Counted from the stretch's first letter, positions 8,090 to 17,335 are shown. The stretch is 47,722 nt of DNA from Parageobacillus thermantarcticus (GCF_900111865.1 NZ_FOJS01000024.1:1-47722); one strand, 5' to 3'. The notes: generated by a model from the sequence alone, not told the origin. Program-made: numbers and translations.

Positions 8090-9516
8090 TTGCTCCCTTT
8101 CTGCATTGCTGGAGAGAGATGAATTGCTTCCGCCTGCAATGATTCTACTGCTTCTAACAAACTTTCATTGCTACTCGGGTGCGGGTAAAAGGGAAATTTC
8201 ATATCTTCCTCACGTGCGGCCATTTCCAATCCAATAATTCCGCTCGAAATAAGCTCAACCGCTCCAACACCGATCATATGAACGCCTAGTATCACATCAT
8301 TTTTCGCATCACTGATGATTTTTACCAATCCATCTTTTTGACCAATAATACCGGCATATCCGTTTCCAGCCACCGGAAAACTTCCGACACGAATGTCCTC
8401 ATACTGCGCTTTTGCTTCGTCTTCCGTCAATCCGACGCCCGCTATCGGCGGAATGGAATGCACAATCGTGGGAAGAAAGGTGAGATCGATTTCGGACTGT
8501 TTTCCAGCAATTGTTTCGGCGGCGACTTTTCCTTGTTTGATCGCTTTCACTGCAAGCATCGGCCCGCCTGTTACATCTCCCACAGCGAAAATATGGGGAA
8601 GCGATGTTTGCGCTTGATAGTTGATCTCAATAAATCCTTGCTCCGTACGCTGGATGCCAAGACGGTCGATGCCTAACCCATCAACGTTCGCTTTCGCTTC
8701 GCATGCTACAAATATATGCGACCCCTCCACCGTCACCGTTTCTCCTGTTGCAGTTTTTAATGTGGCGGCAACAGCATCTGGCGATGACGTGACGCTTTCT
8801 ACTTTGCAATGCTGATAAAGTTTGATTTTCCTTTTTTTCCATATTCTCTGCAATTCCTTAGCGACCGCTTCGTCTAGCCCAAAAGTGCCGTCATTCGTAA
8901 TGACGGATACTTGTGAGCCAAACATTTTAAAGCTCATTGCCACTTCAATCGCAATATAGTCGTCTCCATATACGAGCAAATGGCTCGGCAACGTTTCCAA
9001 TCCATATATGGAATAAGCGTTTAAAATGCGTTCATGGTCAATGTTGATGGATGGCGGTGAAACGTACGATGCCCCGGTGGCAATGATGGCGTGCCGAAAG
9101 CGGTACACGTCAAACACTTCTCCCGATTCAACGCCGATTCGGTCTTCCGCTAAAAAGGACGCTTTGCCGCAGATGACCTCGATACGGTTTGCTTTACAAA
9201 GCGCTTCAACGCCTTGGCGAAGCTGAGTAACTACTTTTGTCTTATAGTTTTGTAGTTTGCCTAATTGAAACGAAGCATGCCCCAATTCAATCCCGATTTC
9301 CTTTATGTGAGGAAGCTCTGCCATTTTCTGTGCAGCATGAGCGAACACTTTTGACGGAATACAGCCTTTGTTCAGGCAAACACCGCCGAGCTCCGCTTTT
9401 TCGATGAGTGTGACAGACAGCCCAAGCTGGGCGGCGCGAATCGCGGCATTATATCCGCCTGGTCCTCCGCCGATGATAACGACATCCCGTTCATGGGCAA
9501 GTTCTCCGACTACCAT
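8068..9516 (-). CDS. lpdA: Dihydrolipoyl dehydrogenase (E3)
   Basis: A flavoprotein of 482 residues that reoxidises the dihydrolipoyl arm of E2 and reduces NAD+. The FAD-binding motif is VVIIGGGPGGYNAA near residues 12-25. The redox-active pair is C47/C52 in GGVCLNKGC. A second dinucleotide motif lies in the centre, and the C-terminal His-Glu dyad is in HPSSNES. Here HPSSNE replaces the common HPTLSE form. The gene abuts the E2 gene (TAAATG, no gap) and is the last gene of the operon, so it serves this 2-oxoacid dehydrogenase complex. The C-terminal tail SKKKAVSR is coded partly by the terminator hairpin. Confidence 0.95.
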   Translation of the reverse strand: MVVGELAHERDVVIIGGGPGGYNAAIRAAQLGLSVTLIEKAELGGVCLNKGCIPSKVFAHAAQKMAELPHIKEIGIELGHASFQLGKLQNYKTKVVTQLRQGVEALCKANRIEVICGKASFLAEDRIGVESGEVFDVYRFRHAIIATGASYVSPPSINIDHERILNAYSIYGLETLPSHLLVYGDDYIAIEVAMSFKMFGSQVSVITNDGTFGLDEAVAKELQRIWKKRKIKLYQHCKVESVTSSPDAVAATLKTATGETVTVEGSHIFVACEAKANVDGLGIDRLGIQRTEQGFIEINYQAQTSLPHIFAVGDVTGGPMLAVKAIKQGKVAAETIAGKQSEIDLTFLPTIVHSIPPIAGVGLTEDEAKAQYEDIRVGSFPVAGNGYAGIIGQKDGLVKIISDAKNDVILGVHMIGVGAVELISSGIIGLEMAAREEDMKFPFYPHPSSNESLLEAVESLQAEAIHLSPAMQKGSKKKAVSR

Positions 9517-10770
9517 TTATATCAACTCCATTAACATTAGCTTTGGATTTTCGATCAGTCTTACGAAATAGTTTGTAAACGCCACAGCCGTCGCGCCATC
9601 GGCGACGCGATGGTCAAATGACATCGAGATGTTCATCATTGAACGCACCGCGATTTCATCGTTTTCCATGACAACAGGACGTTTTTTTGTTTTATGGAAC
9701 GCCATAAGCGCCACTTCCGGATAATTAATAATTGGTGTTGCGCCAATGCTGCCGCCGAGCGGACCTACGTTGCTGACGGTGAACGTGCTTCCCGTCATTT
9801 CTTGGAGCGTCAGTTTGTTTTCTTGCGCTTTTTTCGTGAGACGTTTCGCTTCTTCATGAATCTCCCGCAATGACTTGCTTTCGACATGTTTGATGACTGG
9901 CACGATTAATCCTTCTTCTGTGTCGACTGCAATGCCGATATGATGCTCTTGCTTAAGATGGATCACTTCGCGTTCTTCATCAAGCCTAGCATTAAATATT
10001 GGAAACTGCTTTAACGCGAGCGACAGCGCTTTAATGAAAAACGCCGTTGCGGAAATATGGAAATTTTGCTGCTTCAGCTCTTCACGGAACCGGATGAGCT
10101 CGGTGACATCGGCTTCTTCAAAATGTGTGCAATGAGGAATCGTATATAATGATTGCGCCATTTTTTTCGCGATTTGCTTGCGGCGGCCGCGGAACGGGAT
10201 GACAGAAAACGATGGTGCATTGTCATCCGCTTTTTCGAATGATTGAGATTCCGTACCGCCGCCTGCAACCGACGAATGATTCGTTTGCTTCGCATTGTTA
10301 GTTTCGATAAAGCGGTACACGTCTTCGTCGGTAATTCGGCCGCCTCGTCCTGTGCCAACAACTTGTTCTAAATCCACCCCATGTTCGCGGGCAATTTTCC
10401 GTGTATATGGAGAGGCAAGCACGCGCCGTTCTATCATCCGCTTGGCGCAAACAGTCTCTTCTTTTTTAACAGCAAACAGGTGAACGGATTCCGCTGTCAC
10501 ATTTGGCTGATTGGACATCGTTTCCACAAGGGGCGGTGATTTTGCTTCTAACGTAAGAATCGTCGTGCCAACTGAAATCGTCTCTCCCTCGGGAACGAGA
10601 ATATCTTGAATAATACCTGCGGCTGGCGCAGGTATTTCCGCTACCATTTTATCTGTCTGCACTTCGACTAGCGGCTGGTCTGCTTTTACATAGTCCCCTT
10701 TTTTAACGAAGTAACTTAATACGACAGCTTCGGTCATTCCTTCACCGATATCATGAAGCTTCACTTCCAT
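9517..10770 (-). CDS. Dihydrolipoamide acyltransferase (E2) of a 2-oxoacid dehydrogenase
   Basis: A 417-residue E2 core protein. The N-terminal lipoyl domain carries the lipoylated Lys41 (VQTDKMVAEIP). A linker leads to the peripheral-subunit-binding domain (ASPYTRKIAREHGVDL, about residues 118-152). The catalytic domain ends with DHRVADGA, where His387 and Asp391 are the acyl-transfer residues. Sequence and single lipoyl domain resemble branched-chain (BkdB-like) E2. It transfers the acyl group from E1 to CoA. The gene lies 17 bp after E1beta and touches E3. The acyl specificity cannot be read from sequence, but the neighbouring phenylalanine dehydrogenase suggests an aryl or branched substrate. 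Confidence 0.93.
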   Translation of the reverse strand: MEVKLHDIGEGMTEAVVLSYFVKKGDYVKADQPLVEVQTDKMVAEIPAPAAGIIQDILVPEGETISVGTTILTLEAKSPPLVETMSNQPNVTAESVHLFAVKKEETVCAKRMIERRVLASPYTRKIAREHGVDLEQVVGTGRGGRITDEDVYRFIETNNAKQTNHSSVAGGGTESQSFEKADDNAPSFSVIPFRGRRKQIAKKMAQSLYTIPHCTHFEEADVTELIRFREELKQQNFHISATAFFIKALSLALKQFPIFNARLDEEREVIHLKQEHHIGIAVDTEEGLIVPVIKHVESKSLREIHEEAKRLTKKAQENKLTLQEMTGSTFTVSNVGPLGGSIGATPIINYPEVALMAFHKTKKRPVVMENDEIAVRSMMNISMSFDHRVADGATAVAFTNYFVRLIENPKLMLMELI

Positions 10771-10787
10771 CGTTTCTCCCCCTTCTG

Positions 10788-11783
10788 CTAGAAGTTCACT
10801 GCTTTTTCGATCGCGTGTAAAACTCGTTGCGGCGTTGGTAAATAATCATCTTCATAGGCGAAAAACGGCACGGGAACGTCAAATCCGGTCACCCGTTCTA
10901 CTGGCGCTTTTTGATATAAAAATGACGTATCATTAATAACAGCGAGAATATCATTCGCCAATCCACCAGTGGCGTGTGCTTCCTGCACAATGACCGTTCG
11001 CCCCGTCTTTTGAACCGAATCAGCGATGATATCTTTGTCAAGCGGATAGAGTGTGCGCAAGTCGATAACATCAGCTTGAATTCCTTTCTTTTCGGCAGAT
11101 TCGGCTGCTTTCACCGCTACTGGCACCATCGCCCCCCACGCGATGACGGTCACATCGCCTCCTTCGCGCAATTTTTTTCCTTTGCCGATTTCAACAGTAT
11201 ATTTTCCTTCTGGCACATCCTCGCGAAATGCGCGATAGCTGCGCATTGGCTCTAAAAACAGCACCGGGTCAGGATCTTCAATGGCGGCAATAAGTAACCC
11301 TTTTGCATCATATGGCGTGGATGGGCAGACGACTTTGATGCCCGGCATATGGGTAAACAGTGCTTCGGTGCTGTCGGAATGAATCTCCGGAGCGCGCACC
11401 CCCGCACCATATGGGGCGCGGATGACCATCGGCACAGTAAAATGCCCCATCGTCCGTGCGCGCATCCGTGCGGCATGCGTCATAATCTGCTCGTATGCTG
11501 GATAAATAAAGCCTAAAAACTGAATTTCCACGACAGGACGAAGTCCGTTGATCGCCATCCCGATCGCCGCACCAGTAAATCCTGCTTCGCTTAACGGTGT
11601 ATCGATAACCCTATCCTCGCCGAATTCCTCCTGTAATCCTTCCGTGGCGCGGAATACACCTCCGTTTTTTCCGATGTCTTCTCCAAGCAAAATGACATCT
11701 TCTCTCTCCTTCAACATCGTGCGAAGCGCATCATTAACTGCTTGCACAAGCGTTAGCGTCTTGGTGTTTACCGCTGTCCTCAT
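10788..11783 (-). CDS. 2-oxoacid dehydrogenase E1 beta subunit
   Basis: About 331 residues. The protein shows the transketolase-like pyrimidine domain (LLGEDIGKNGGVFRAT, IDTPLSEAGFTGAAIG, EIQFLGFIYPAYEQI) and the C-terminal domain with VIDLRTLYPLDKD. Together with E1alpha it decarboxylates a 2-oxoacid on thiamine diphosphate. An upstream in-frame codon at 11840 is possible, but the ATG at 11783 overlaps the E1alpha TGA as ATGA and starts MRTAVNTKTLTLVQAV, matching family N-termini, so 11783 is used. It resembles branched-chain oxoacid and acetoin-type E1beta proteins and cannot be assigned to one substrate by sequence alone. Confidence 0.93.
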   Translation of the reverse strand: MRTAVNTKTLTLVQAVNDALRTMLKEREDVILLGEDIGKNGGVFRATEGLQEEFGEDRVIDTPLSEAGFTGAAIGMAINGLRPVVEIQFLGFIYPAYEQIMTHAARMRARTMGHFTVPMVIRAPYGAGVRAPEIHSDSTEALFTHMPGIKVVCPSTPYDAKGLLIAAIEDPDPVLFLEPMRSYRAFREDVPEGKYTVEIGKGKKLREGGDVTVIAWGAMVPVAVKAAESAEKKGIQADVIDLRTLYPLDKDIIADSVQKTGRTVIVQEAHATGGLANDILAVINDTSFLYQKAPVERVTGFDVPVPFFAYEDDYLPTPQRVLHAIEKAVNF

Positions 11784-12850
11784 CCTTCGATCCCCCGCTT
11801 CCATTGAAAATACGCGTTTTTCTGTTCGGCAATCGTCCACGTTGGTTGAGCAAAAACATAATCAAACATGTCAGCTGGGTTCGCTTTTGGATATCGTTCC
11901 ATTTCGGCTACCGCTTGCTCGATTTCCACACTCGCTTCCTCCTGTACTTGATTCGCCCATTTTTCATCCCACCAGCCTTCCTGCTGCATGAATCGTTCCA
12001 TCCGCTTGATTGGATCGGCCGTTTCGCGTCTTCGCTTGCTTTCTTCTTGATCGCGGTATTTCGATGGGTCATCGGAAGTAGTATGGGCGCCATAACGCCA
12101 TGTGACCGCTTCGATTAACGTCGGTCCTCTCCCGTTTCTTGCCCGCTCTAGCGCTTGCTGTGTTTCAAAATACACTACAAAAATATCGTTTCCATCGATG
12201 CGAATGCCAGGAATATCGTACGCCATTGCTTTTTGCGCAATCGTTTTTGACTTCATTTGTCGAGTAATCGGTACGGAAATCGCGTATTGATTGTTTTGAT
12301 TGAAAAAGACCACAGGTACATTGAAAACGCTTGCAAAATTGAGCCCTTCGTGAAAATCTCCTTCCGATGTCGCCCCATCTCCAAAATAAACGATGACAGC
12401 ATTTTTCGTTCCTTTCCGCTTCTCAGCGTATGCTGTCCCTGCTGCGTGCGGAATCTGCGTAGCAATCGGAACGCTCGGTGGAACGATTTTTCTCCCTTCA
12501 GGCGGAATACATCCTTCCGTTCGGCCTTTCCAATATAGAAGCGTTTGAGTTAAGGAACGACCAAACGTCATCATCGCTCCATGATCGCGGTATGTCGGAA
12601 ACATCCAATCACCGTCACGCAATGCAAGAGCGCTTCCAACTTGACACGCTTCTTGGCCCTCGTACGGAACATACGTACCAATGCGACCTTGCCGCTGTAG
12701 ACTGATACATTTTCGGTCAAACATTCTGGTGCGAATAAGATGACGGTACATCGTCATCACCAGTTCTTTTGTAATTTGTTCTCGATATTCACTTCGCACA
12801 ATACACCCTTGTTCATTCATAATTTGTATAATAGGAAACTGAGATTCCAT
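11780..12850 (-). CDS. 2-oxoacid dehydrogenase E1 alpha subunit
   Basis: A 356-residue thiamine-diphosphate enzyme subunit. The cofactor motif is GDGATSEGDFHEGLNFA at about residue 155, ending with the FFNQNNQYAIS segment. The phosphorylation-loop region is WRYGAHTTSDDPSKYR. The N-terminal half (FDRKCISLQRQGRIGTY) is typical of the branched-chain/pyruvate group. It follows the amino acid dehydrogenase by 18 bp and overlaps E1beta by 4 bp. A dehydrogenase that makes a 2-oxoacid directly upstream suggests this complex consumes that product, here most simply phenylpyruvate to phenylacetyl-CoA. That link is an inference. Confidence 0.93.
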   Translation of the reverse strand: MESQFPIIQIMNEQGCIVRSEYREQITKELVMTMYRHLIRTRMFDRKCISLQRQGRIGTYVPYEGQEACQVGSALALRDGDWMFPTYRDHGAMMTFGRSLTQTLLYWKGRTEGCIPPEGRKIVPPSVPIATQIPHAAGTAYAEKRKGTKNAVIVYFGDGATSEGDFHEGLNFASVFNVPVVFFNQNNQYAISVPITRQMKSKTIAQKAMAYDIPGIRIDGNDIFVVYFETQQALERARNGRGPTLIEAVTWRYGAHTTSDDPSKYRDQEESKRRRETADPIKRMERFMQQEGWWDEKWANQVQEEASVEIEQAVAEMERYPKANPADMFDYVFAQPTWTIAEQKNAYFQWKRGIEG

Positions 12851-12868
12851 CGAACCCCTCCCTCACCA

Positions 12869-14005
12869 TTATCTTCGAATATCCCATTTTGGTCGTTTAT
12901 GATGCGTAAAAAAGTTATTGCGACGACTGCGCTGTTGTAATCGTTCTTCACAAAAACGATTCGCTGCTTCAATCGTTGTGATATGGTCCGCTTCCGCTCG
13001 GGAATAAATATGGAGGAGCGTTGAATAAATAGTTTTTGTTTTTTGTAGTACACGCTCTTTATTTGGTCCGTACAGTTCATCGGCTACTTGAATGAGTCCT
13101 CCAGCATTCACAATGTAATCTGGCGCGTACAAAATCCCTTTCTCTTTCAACATACGACCGTGACGCACATCAAGCAATTGATTGTTTGCGGAGCCGACAA
13201 TCGCTTTTACTTTCAATACATTAATCGTATCATCATTCACGACATTTCCGAACGCACACGGAACAAATATATCCGCGTCCGTTCCGTAAATTTCCGTCCC
13301 TTGTACCACTTTTACGTTCGCTCCCAGTTTTTTTGCATACGATACAATGGCTTCAATTGCCGTTGGATTAATATCGCACACATATAAGTCCGCTCCTTCT
13401 TCCAATAAGCGTTCCGCTACTTTCCTACCTACTTTCCCTAATCCTTGGATGGCGTACGTTTTTCCATGAAGCGCATCGCTTCCCCAAATGACTTTGTTGG
13501 TCGCCTTAATGCCGTAAACGACACCTATTGCGGTCGACACCGAAGAATCGCCGCTACCTCCATATTCTTCCGGAACGCCAACGATGCAGTTTGTTTCTTT
13601 CATCGCGTGAACAAAATCATCCGGCGTTGTTCCCATATCAGTACCCGTGTAAAACCGACCATTCAACGATTCGACAAACTGGCCGAACGCACGGAACAAT
13701 TCCGGTGTCTTGTCTTTGTGTGGATCACCGATAATAACCGCTTTGCCACCACCAAAATCGACGTCCGCTGCAAGACATTTATACGTCATTCCTTTGGAAA
13801 GACGAAGCACATCAAACAGTGCATCTTCGACCGTCGCATACAAGTGCATCCGACAACCACCAAGTGCTGGGCCTAGCGTTGTGTTATGAATGGCAATAAT
13901 TGCTTTTAGTCCCGTTTTTTCATCATTACAAAACACAACTTGTTCATGTTCACGAATTTGCGTAAATATATCAACTGATTTCCGCTGACGTGTGACAGTA
14001 CTCAT
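12869..14005 (-). CDS. Phenylalanine-dehydrogenase-like amino acid dehydrogenase
   Basis: A 378-residue member of the Glu/Leu/Phe/Val dehydrogenase family. It carries the [10 protein letters not shown] substrate-site motif, the catalytic-lysine segments SKGMTYKC and [21 protein letters not shown], and the NAD-binding [16 protein letters not shown]. Bacterial leucine dehydrogenases, as I recall them, have GGTRM, TAEDVGT and AGSADNQL. This protein has GGCRM, TGTDMGT and VGSANNQL, as phenylalanine dehydrogenases do. It would oxidatively deaminate L-Phe to phenylpyruvate with NAD+. The setting, between a thioesterase and a 2-oxoacid dehydrogenase and beside paa genes, agrees. The C-terminus has an extra basic tail ([13 protein letters not shown]). 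Confidence 0.85.
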   Translation of the reverse strand: MSTVTRQRKSVDIFTQIREHEQVVFCNDEKTGLKAIIAIHNTTLGPALGGCRMHLYATVEDALFDVLRLSKGMTYKCLAADVDFGGGKAVIIGDPHKDKTPELFRAFGQFVESLNGRFYTGTDMGTTPDDFVHAMKETNCIVGVPEEYGGSGDSSVSTAIGVVYGIKATNKVIWGSDALHGKTYAIQGLGKVGRKVAERLLEEGADLYVCDINPTAIEAIVSYAKKLGANVKVVQGTEIYGTDADIFVPCAFGNVVNDDTINVLKVKAIVGSANNQLLDVRHGRMLKEKGILYAPDYIVNAGGLIQVADELYGPNKERVLQKTKTIYSTLLHIYSRAEADHITTIEAANRFCEERLQQRSRRNNFFTHHKRPKWDIRR

Positions 14006-14018
14006 ATTCTTTCACCCC

Positions 14019-14417
14019 CTATGAATACAACTGTTTTTGTAACATTTGCGTGATTTTTCGCTTCGGTAAAATTACTTGTTTCACTTCGCCGATTCCAATT
14101 ACTTGCGTCTCATTTTTTGCTTCCACTTTCGTGACGACAACATTGTCACGAATCTCGGTCACTGTCGCTGTCACCGTCACGGTCGACCCTTCCGCTGTCG
14201 GGGCAATATGTTTCACGGATACAGCCGCACCCATTCCTTCTTCGTGCTCTTCTAAATAAGGTAAAATAATTTTACGGGAAGCCCATTCCATGTGATACAC
14301 CATCGATACGGTGGAATAAGCTGGATGGACGACATTCCCTTCAAACTGGGCAAACATATCAGGAGTCACGACTGCTTCCACCACAGCGGTGTCCCCCACT
14401 CTCATTCCCGGTTTCAT
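14019..14417 (-). CDS. Hotdog thioesterase, fluoroacetyl-CoA-thioesterase (FlK)-like
   Basis: A 132-residue hotdog-fold protein starting MKPGMRVGD. As recalled, FlK uses Thr42, Glu50 and His76. The equivalent positions here are Thr36 (AYSTVSM), Glu44 (HMEWAS) and His70 (VKHIAPT), all conserved in spacing. It is the first gene of the operon with phenylalanine dehydrogenase and the 2-oxoacid dehydrogenase, 13 bp before the former. It is preceded by a CGTT-N5-AACG operator. A likely role is releasing CoA from a stalled or toxic acyl-CoA of aromatic breakdown. Fluoroacetate as the natural substrate is not implied. Confidence 0.8.
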   Translation of the reverse strand: MKPGMRVGDTAVVEAVVTPDMFAQFEGNVVHPAYSTVSMVYHMEWASRKIILPYLEEHEEGMGAAVSVKHIAPTAEGSTVTVTATVTEIRDNVVVTKVEAKNETQVIGIGEVKQVILPKRKITQMLQKQLYS

Positions 14418-14449
14418 CTTGTTTCACCTCTTTTTATCACTTATAAATA

Positions 14450-14475
14450 TATATTCGTTTTAAAAACGTTATATT
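14450..14475. promoter_or_regulatory. Candidate PaaX-type operator before the thioesterase/Phe-dehydrogenase operon
   Basis: CGTT (14456-14459), five bases, AACG (14465-14468), with AT-rich arms that continue the symmetry (TATATTCGTT / AACGTTATAT). It lies about 40 bp before the thioesterase start. The core and spacing equal those before paaA, paaK and the ABC importer. Confidence 0.65.
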
Positions 14476-14489
14476 ATTTTTTGTTTTAA

Positions 14490-14525
14490 TTTAAAAAAAG
14501 GAGATAAGCTTGAAAACGCTTATCC
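14490..14525 (-). terminator. Terminator of the ABC transporter operon
   Basis: On the minus strand GATAAGC and GCTTATC form a stem just after the ATPase gene, followed by CTCC and seven T. It separates the importer transcript from the thioesterase operon downstream, which therefore needs its own promoter. Confidence 0.75.
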
Positions 14526-14540
14526 GATTTTACTTATTGT

Positions 14541-15335
14541 TCAACTTAACACCGCTCGATCGCTCGCTAGTTGTGTGCCACGAATACGCTGAAATTCCGC
14601 CAATAATTTTTCTACCGTTAATCCTTTCTTTTCGTTTTCGTCCACTTCCAAAATGATTTGCCCTTTATCCATCATGATAAGACGATTTCCCAAATCAATG
14701 GCTTGCTGCATGTTATGGGTAACCATCAATGTCGTTAATCCATACTGCTTAACAATATCTTTCGTTAAATTGGTAATCAGTTCTGCTCTTGCCGGATCCA
14801 AAGCAGCCGTATGTTCATCCAGCAACAAAATCGATGGTTCTGTAAACGTCGCCATCAGCAAAGACAGCGCTTGCCGTTCTCCTCCCGAAAGCAAGCCGAC
14901 TTTCGCTTGAAGACGGTTTTCTAAGCCGAGATGAAGCGTCGCAAGCACCTCACGAAAATAATCGCGCCGTTTTTTCGTTACTCCGCGGCGAAGCGTACGT
15001 TTTTGATTGCGCGCGTACGCCATCGAGAGATTCTCCTCAATCGTCATACTCGGTGCCGTTCCCGCCATCGGGTCTTGAAACACTCTTCCGATATAGCGGG
15101 AACGAGCATATTCTGGCATCATTGTCACATCCTGGCCGTCAATATAAATCGTTCCTTCATCAGGAAATAGTACACCTGAAATCAAGTTCATCAGCGTCGA
15201 CTTTCCTGCACCGTTGCTGCCGATGATCGTGACAAAATCTCCTTTTCGAAGCGTCAAATTGACACCTTGAAGTGCGATTTTTTCATCAGACGTTCCTTCA
15301 TTAAACACTTTATAAATCTGATTTAACTGCAACAT
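14541..15335 (-). CDS. ABC transporter ATP-binding protein
   Basis: A 264-residue ATPase with Walker A GSNGAGKST, signature LLSGGERQALSL, Walker B ILLLDEHTAALD and the switch histidine in LMVTHNM. An in-frame upstream extension (to 15446) is lysine/arginine-rich and overlaps the permease gene. The ATG at 15335 begins MLQLNQIYKVFNEG like the family, so it is preferred. It pairs with the permease and lipoprotein upstream, the set typical of TrpXYZ-like importers. The start lies inside the 3' end of the permease gene, indicating coupling. Confidence 0.92.
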   Translation of the reverse strand: MLQLNQIYKVFNEGTSDEKIALQGVNLTLRKGDFVTIIGSNGAGKSTLMNLISGVLFPDEGTIYIDGQDVTMMPEYARSRYIGRVFQDPMAGTAPSMTIEENLSMAYARNQKRTLRRGVTKKRRDYFREVLATLHLGLENRLQAKVGLLSGGERQALSLLMATFTEPSILLLDEHTAALDPARAELITNLTKDIVKQYGLTTLMVTHNMQQAIDLGNRLIMMDKGQIILEVDENEKKGLTVEKLLAEFQRIRGTQLASDRAVLS

Positions 15336-16308
15336 CGCTTTCACCCTTTCCGCTTGTGGAGATCGCGATGATCTGCGCTCGCTTTCGTCTTTTTTCCTCT
15401 TTGCGCTTTTTCTCTTTTTGCTGGCGGACGATTTGCGGCATGACAAGCGCTAAAATGACAATGAATGCCGTGATTAACTTCACATCCCCTGTTTCTAAAA
15501 ACTGCGCGCGCAAAGCAAGGCTAACAACAATGCGGTAAATGATCGATCCGCCGATGACCGCGAGTGTCGTTCTCGCAATCGTTTTTGTTCCAAATATCGC
15601 TTCTCCAATGATAACGGAAGCGAGACCGATAATAATCATGCCGATTCCCATACCGACATCAGCAAACGAACCGTACTGCGCAATAAGCGCTCCTGAGAAC
15701 GCAACCATTGCATTTGAAATCCCCAGACCTAAAACGATGAGCAAATTCGTATTTGCCGACAAGCTACGAATCATACGCGGGTTATCGCCCGTGGCGCGAA
15801 TCGCAAGCCCGATTTCCGTCTGTAAAAACCAGTCCGTGAAAAATTTAAACAAAAGAGTAAGAATCGCCATCGATACGAAGATTCCCCACGTTTTCGCCGC
15901 TGCTGAATCAAGGCCGAGCTTTGTCCCCCATTCTTGAATCATCGTAAATATTGTTTTTTGATTTAAAAGTGGTACGTTAGAACGTCCCATAACACGAAGA
16001 TTGATAGAGTACAGGGCAATCATCATTAAAATCCCTGATAAAAGAGCGTTAATTTTTCCGACCGTGTGAAGAAGTCCAGTCATGCATCCAGCAGTAAACC
16101 CAATAAAGAGCGCTAGACATGTAGCAACAAACGGATTTACTCCGCCAACAATAAGCGTCGCCGCAACAGCAGCCCCCGTAACGAAGCTACCATCCACCGT
16201 TAAATCCGGAAAATCTAAAATACGAAACGACAAATATACTCCTAACGCCATAATGGCATAAATAATTCCTGATTCGATCGCACCTACCATCGCTGTTAAC
16301 AAAGGCAT
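15310..16308 (-). CDS. ABC transporter permease, LivH/BPD_transp_2 type
   Basis: A 332-residue integral membrane protein with about eight to nine hydrophobic segments from residue 5 to 285, then a strongly basic cytoplasmic tail (QQKEKKRKEEKRRKR). Motifs include MALGVYLSFRILDFPDLTVDGSF and the coupling helix region IGLAIRATGDNPRMIRSL. Permeases of this group work with PF04392-type binding proteins and import amino acids or related small molecules. It lies 13 bp after the binding-protein gene and overlaps the ATPase gene. Confidence 0.92.
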   Translation of the reverse strand: MPLLTAMVGAIESGIIYAIMALGVYLSFRILDFPDLTVDGSFVTGAAVAATLIVGGVNPFVATCLALFIGFTAGCMTGLLHTVGKINALLSGILMMIALYSINLRVMGRSNVPLLNQKTIFTMIQEWGTKLGLDSAAAKTWGIFVSMAILTLLFKFFTDWFLQTEIGLAIRATGDNPRMIRSLSANTNLLIVLGLGISNAMVAFSGALIAQYGSFADVGMGIGMIIIGLASVIIGEAIFGTKTIARTTLAVIGGSIIYRIVVSLALRAQFLETGDVKLITAFIVILALVMPQIVRQQKEKKRKEEKRRKRAQIIAISTSGKGESDVAVKSDL

Positions 16309-16321
16309 TCATCCTTTCGAA

Positions 16322-17335
16322 TTATTCGATGTACTCCGCCATTTGATCCCATTCAGGCTTCAGCTTTATTCCTTGCTTTTCTGCTGCTTGTTTATTGATA
16401 ACAAGCTTTAATTTGCTCGGGTATTCTGGTTTAATTTCTGATGGCTTTTTCTCTCCTTTCAAAATTGCAACTGCCATTTCTCCAGCTTGATAGCCAATGT
16501 CATAGTAATCAAACCCATATGCCGCAAAACAGCCACGTTTTAATGAATCTAGCTCTCCAGCAAAAACGGGGATTTTTTTCTCATTAGCAACACTCACAAC
16601 TGACTCGATTGCTGATACAACCGTATTATCGGTTACGATGTAAAAAACGTCTGCTTTACCAACTAACGACTCTGCTGCCTGTTTCACTTCTGCCGTTGTT
16701 GAAACGGACGTTTCAACCAACTTCAAATCAGTGTTCTTTGCAGCTTCCTTCACCTTTTCGATTTGTGCCACCGAGTTTTGTTCCCCTGCGTTATAAATGA
16801 GTCCAACCGTTTTGGCATCGGTTTGTTCATCAATAAATTGAATCGTTTTTCGAATCGCATCAGGATGGCTATCCGTTGTTCCGGTAATGTTTTCACCAGC
16901 TTGATCCATCGATGGAACTAAACCAGCACCGACTGGATCAGTAACAGACGTAAATACAATGGGAATTTCTTTCGTTGCGTTTAGCGCGCTTTGTGCACTC
17001 GGAGTAGAGTTGGCGAAAATAAGATCAACTCCATCAGACACAAGGTTGTTAGCAATCGTTTGACTGTTGTTCATGTCTCCTTGCGCGTTTTGTACATTGT
17101 ACTTGACGTTTTCCCCTTCTTTAAATCCACCATCTTCCAGTGCTTTCTTAAACCCGTTGAAAGCAGCATCCAACGACGGGTGCTGGATAAATTGCGTGAC
17201 GCCAATCGTTACAGTTTTTCCCTCCGTCTCATCCCCTTTAACACCGTTTGTCGCTGTCTCCTCTTTCGCACAACTTGAAAGCGCTAACATTCCAACAAGC
17301 ATAGGCACTGCTAGTTGTTTGATTGTTCCTTTCAT
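16322..17335 (-). CDS. ABC transporter substrate-binding lipoprotein, TrpX-like
   Basis: A 337-residue lipoprotein. The signal peptide ends at the lipobox LSSC with Cys22 as the lipidation site. The mature part matches the ABC_sub_bind family (TIGVTQFIQHPSLDAAFNGF, FTSVTDPVGAGLV, ENITGTTD, AGELDSLKRGCFAAYGFDYYDIGYQAG). Characterised relatives are reported to bind aromatic amino acids. The position beside a phenylalanine dehydrogenase and paa genes, and the shared operator in its promoter, make phenylalanine or another aromatic compound the best guess for the ligand. First gene of a three-gene importer operon. Confidence 0.9.
   Translation of the reverse strand: MKGTIKQLAVPMLVGMLALSSCAKEETATNGVKGDETEGKTVTIGVTQFIQHPSLDAAFNGFKKALEDGGFKEGENVKYNVQNAQGDMNNSQTIANNLVSDGVDLIFANSTPSAQSALNATKEIPIVFTSVTDPVGAGLVPSMDQAGENITGTTDSHPDAIRKTIQFIDEQTDAKTVGLIYNAGEQNSVAQIEKVKEAAKNTDLKLVETSVSTTAEVKQAAESLVGKADVFYIVTDNTVVSAIESVVSVANEKKIPVFAGELDSLKRGCFAAYGFDYYDIGYQAGEMAVAILKGEKKPSEIKPEYPSKLKLVINKQAAEKQGIKLKPEWDQMAEYIE

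Noticed and set aside
12869-14005. Leucine dehydrogenase (bkd-type) as the name of this gene
   Set aside because: The neighbourhood with E1-E2-E3 first suggested it, but GGCRM, TGTDMGT and VGSANNQL fit phenylalanine dehydrogenases better.
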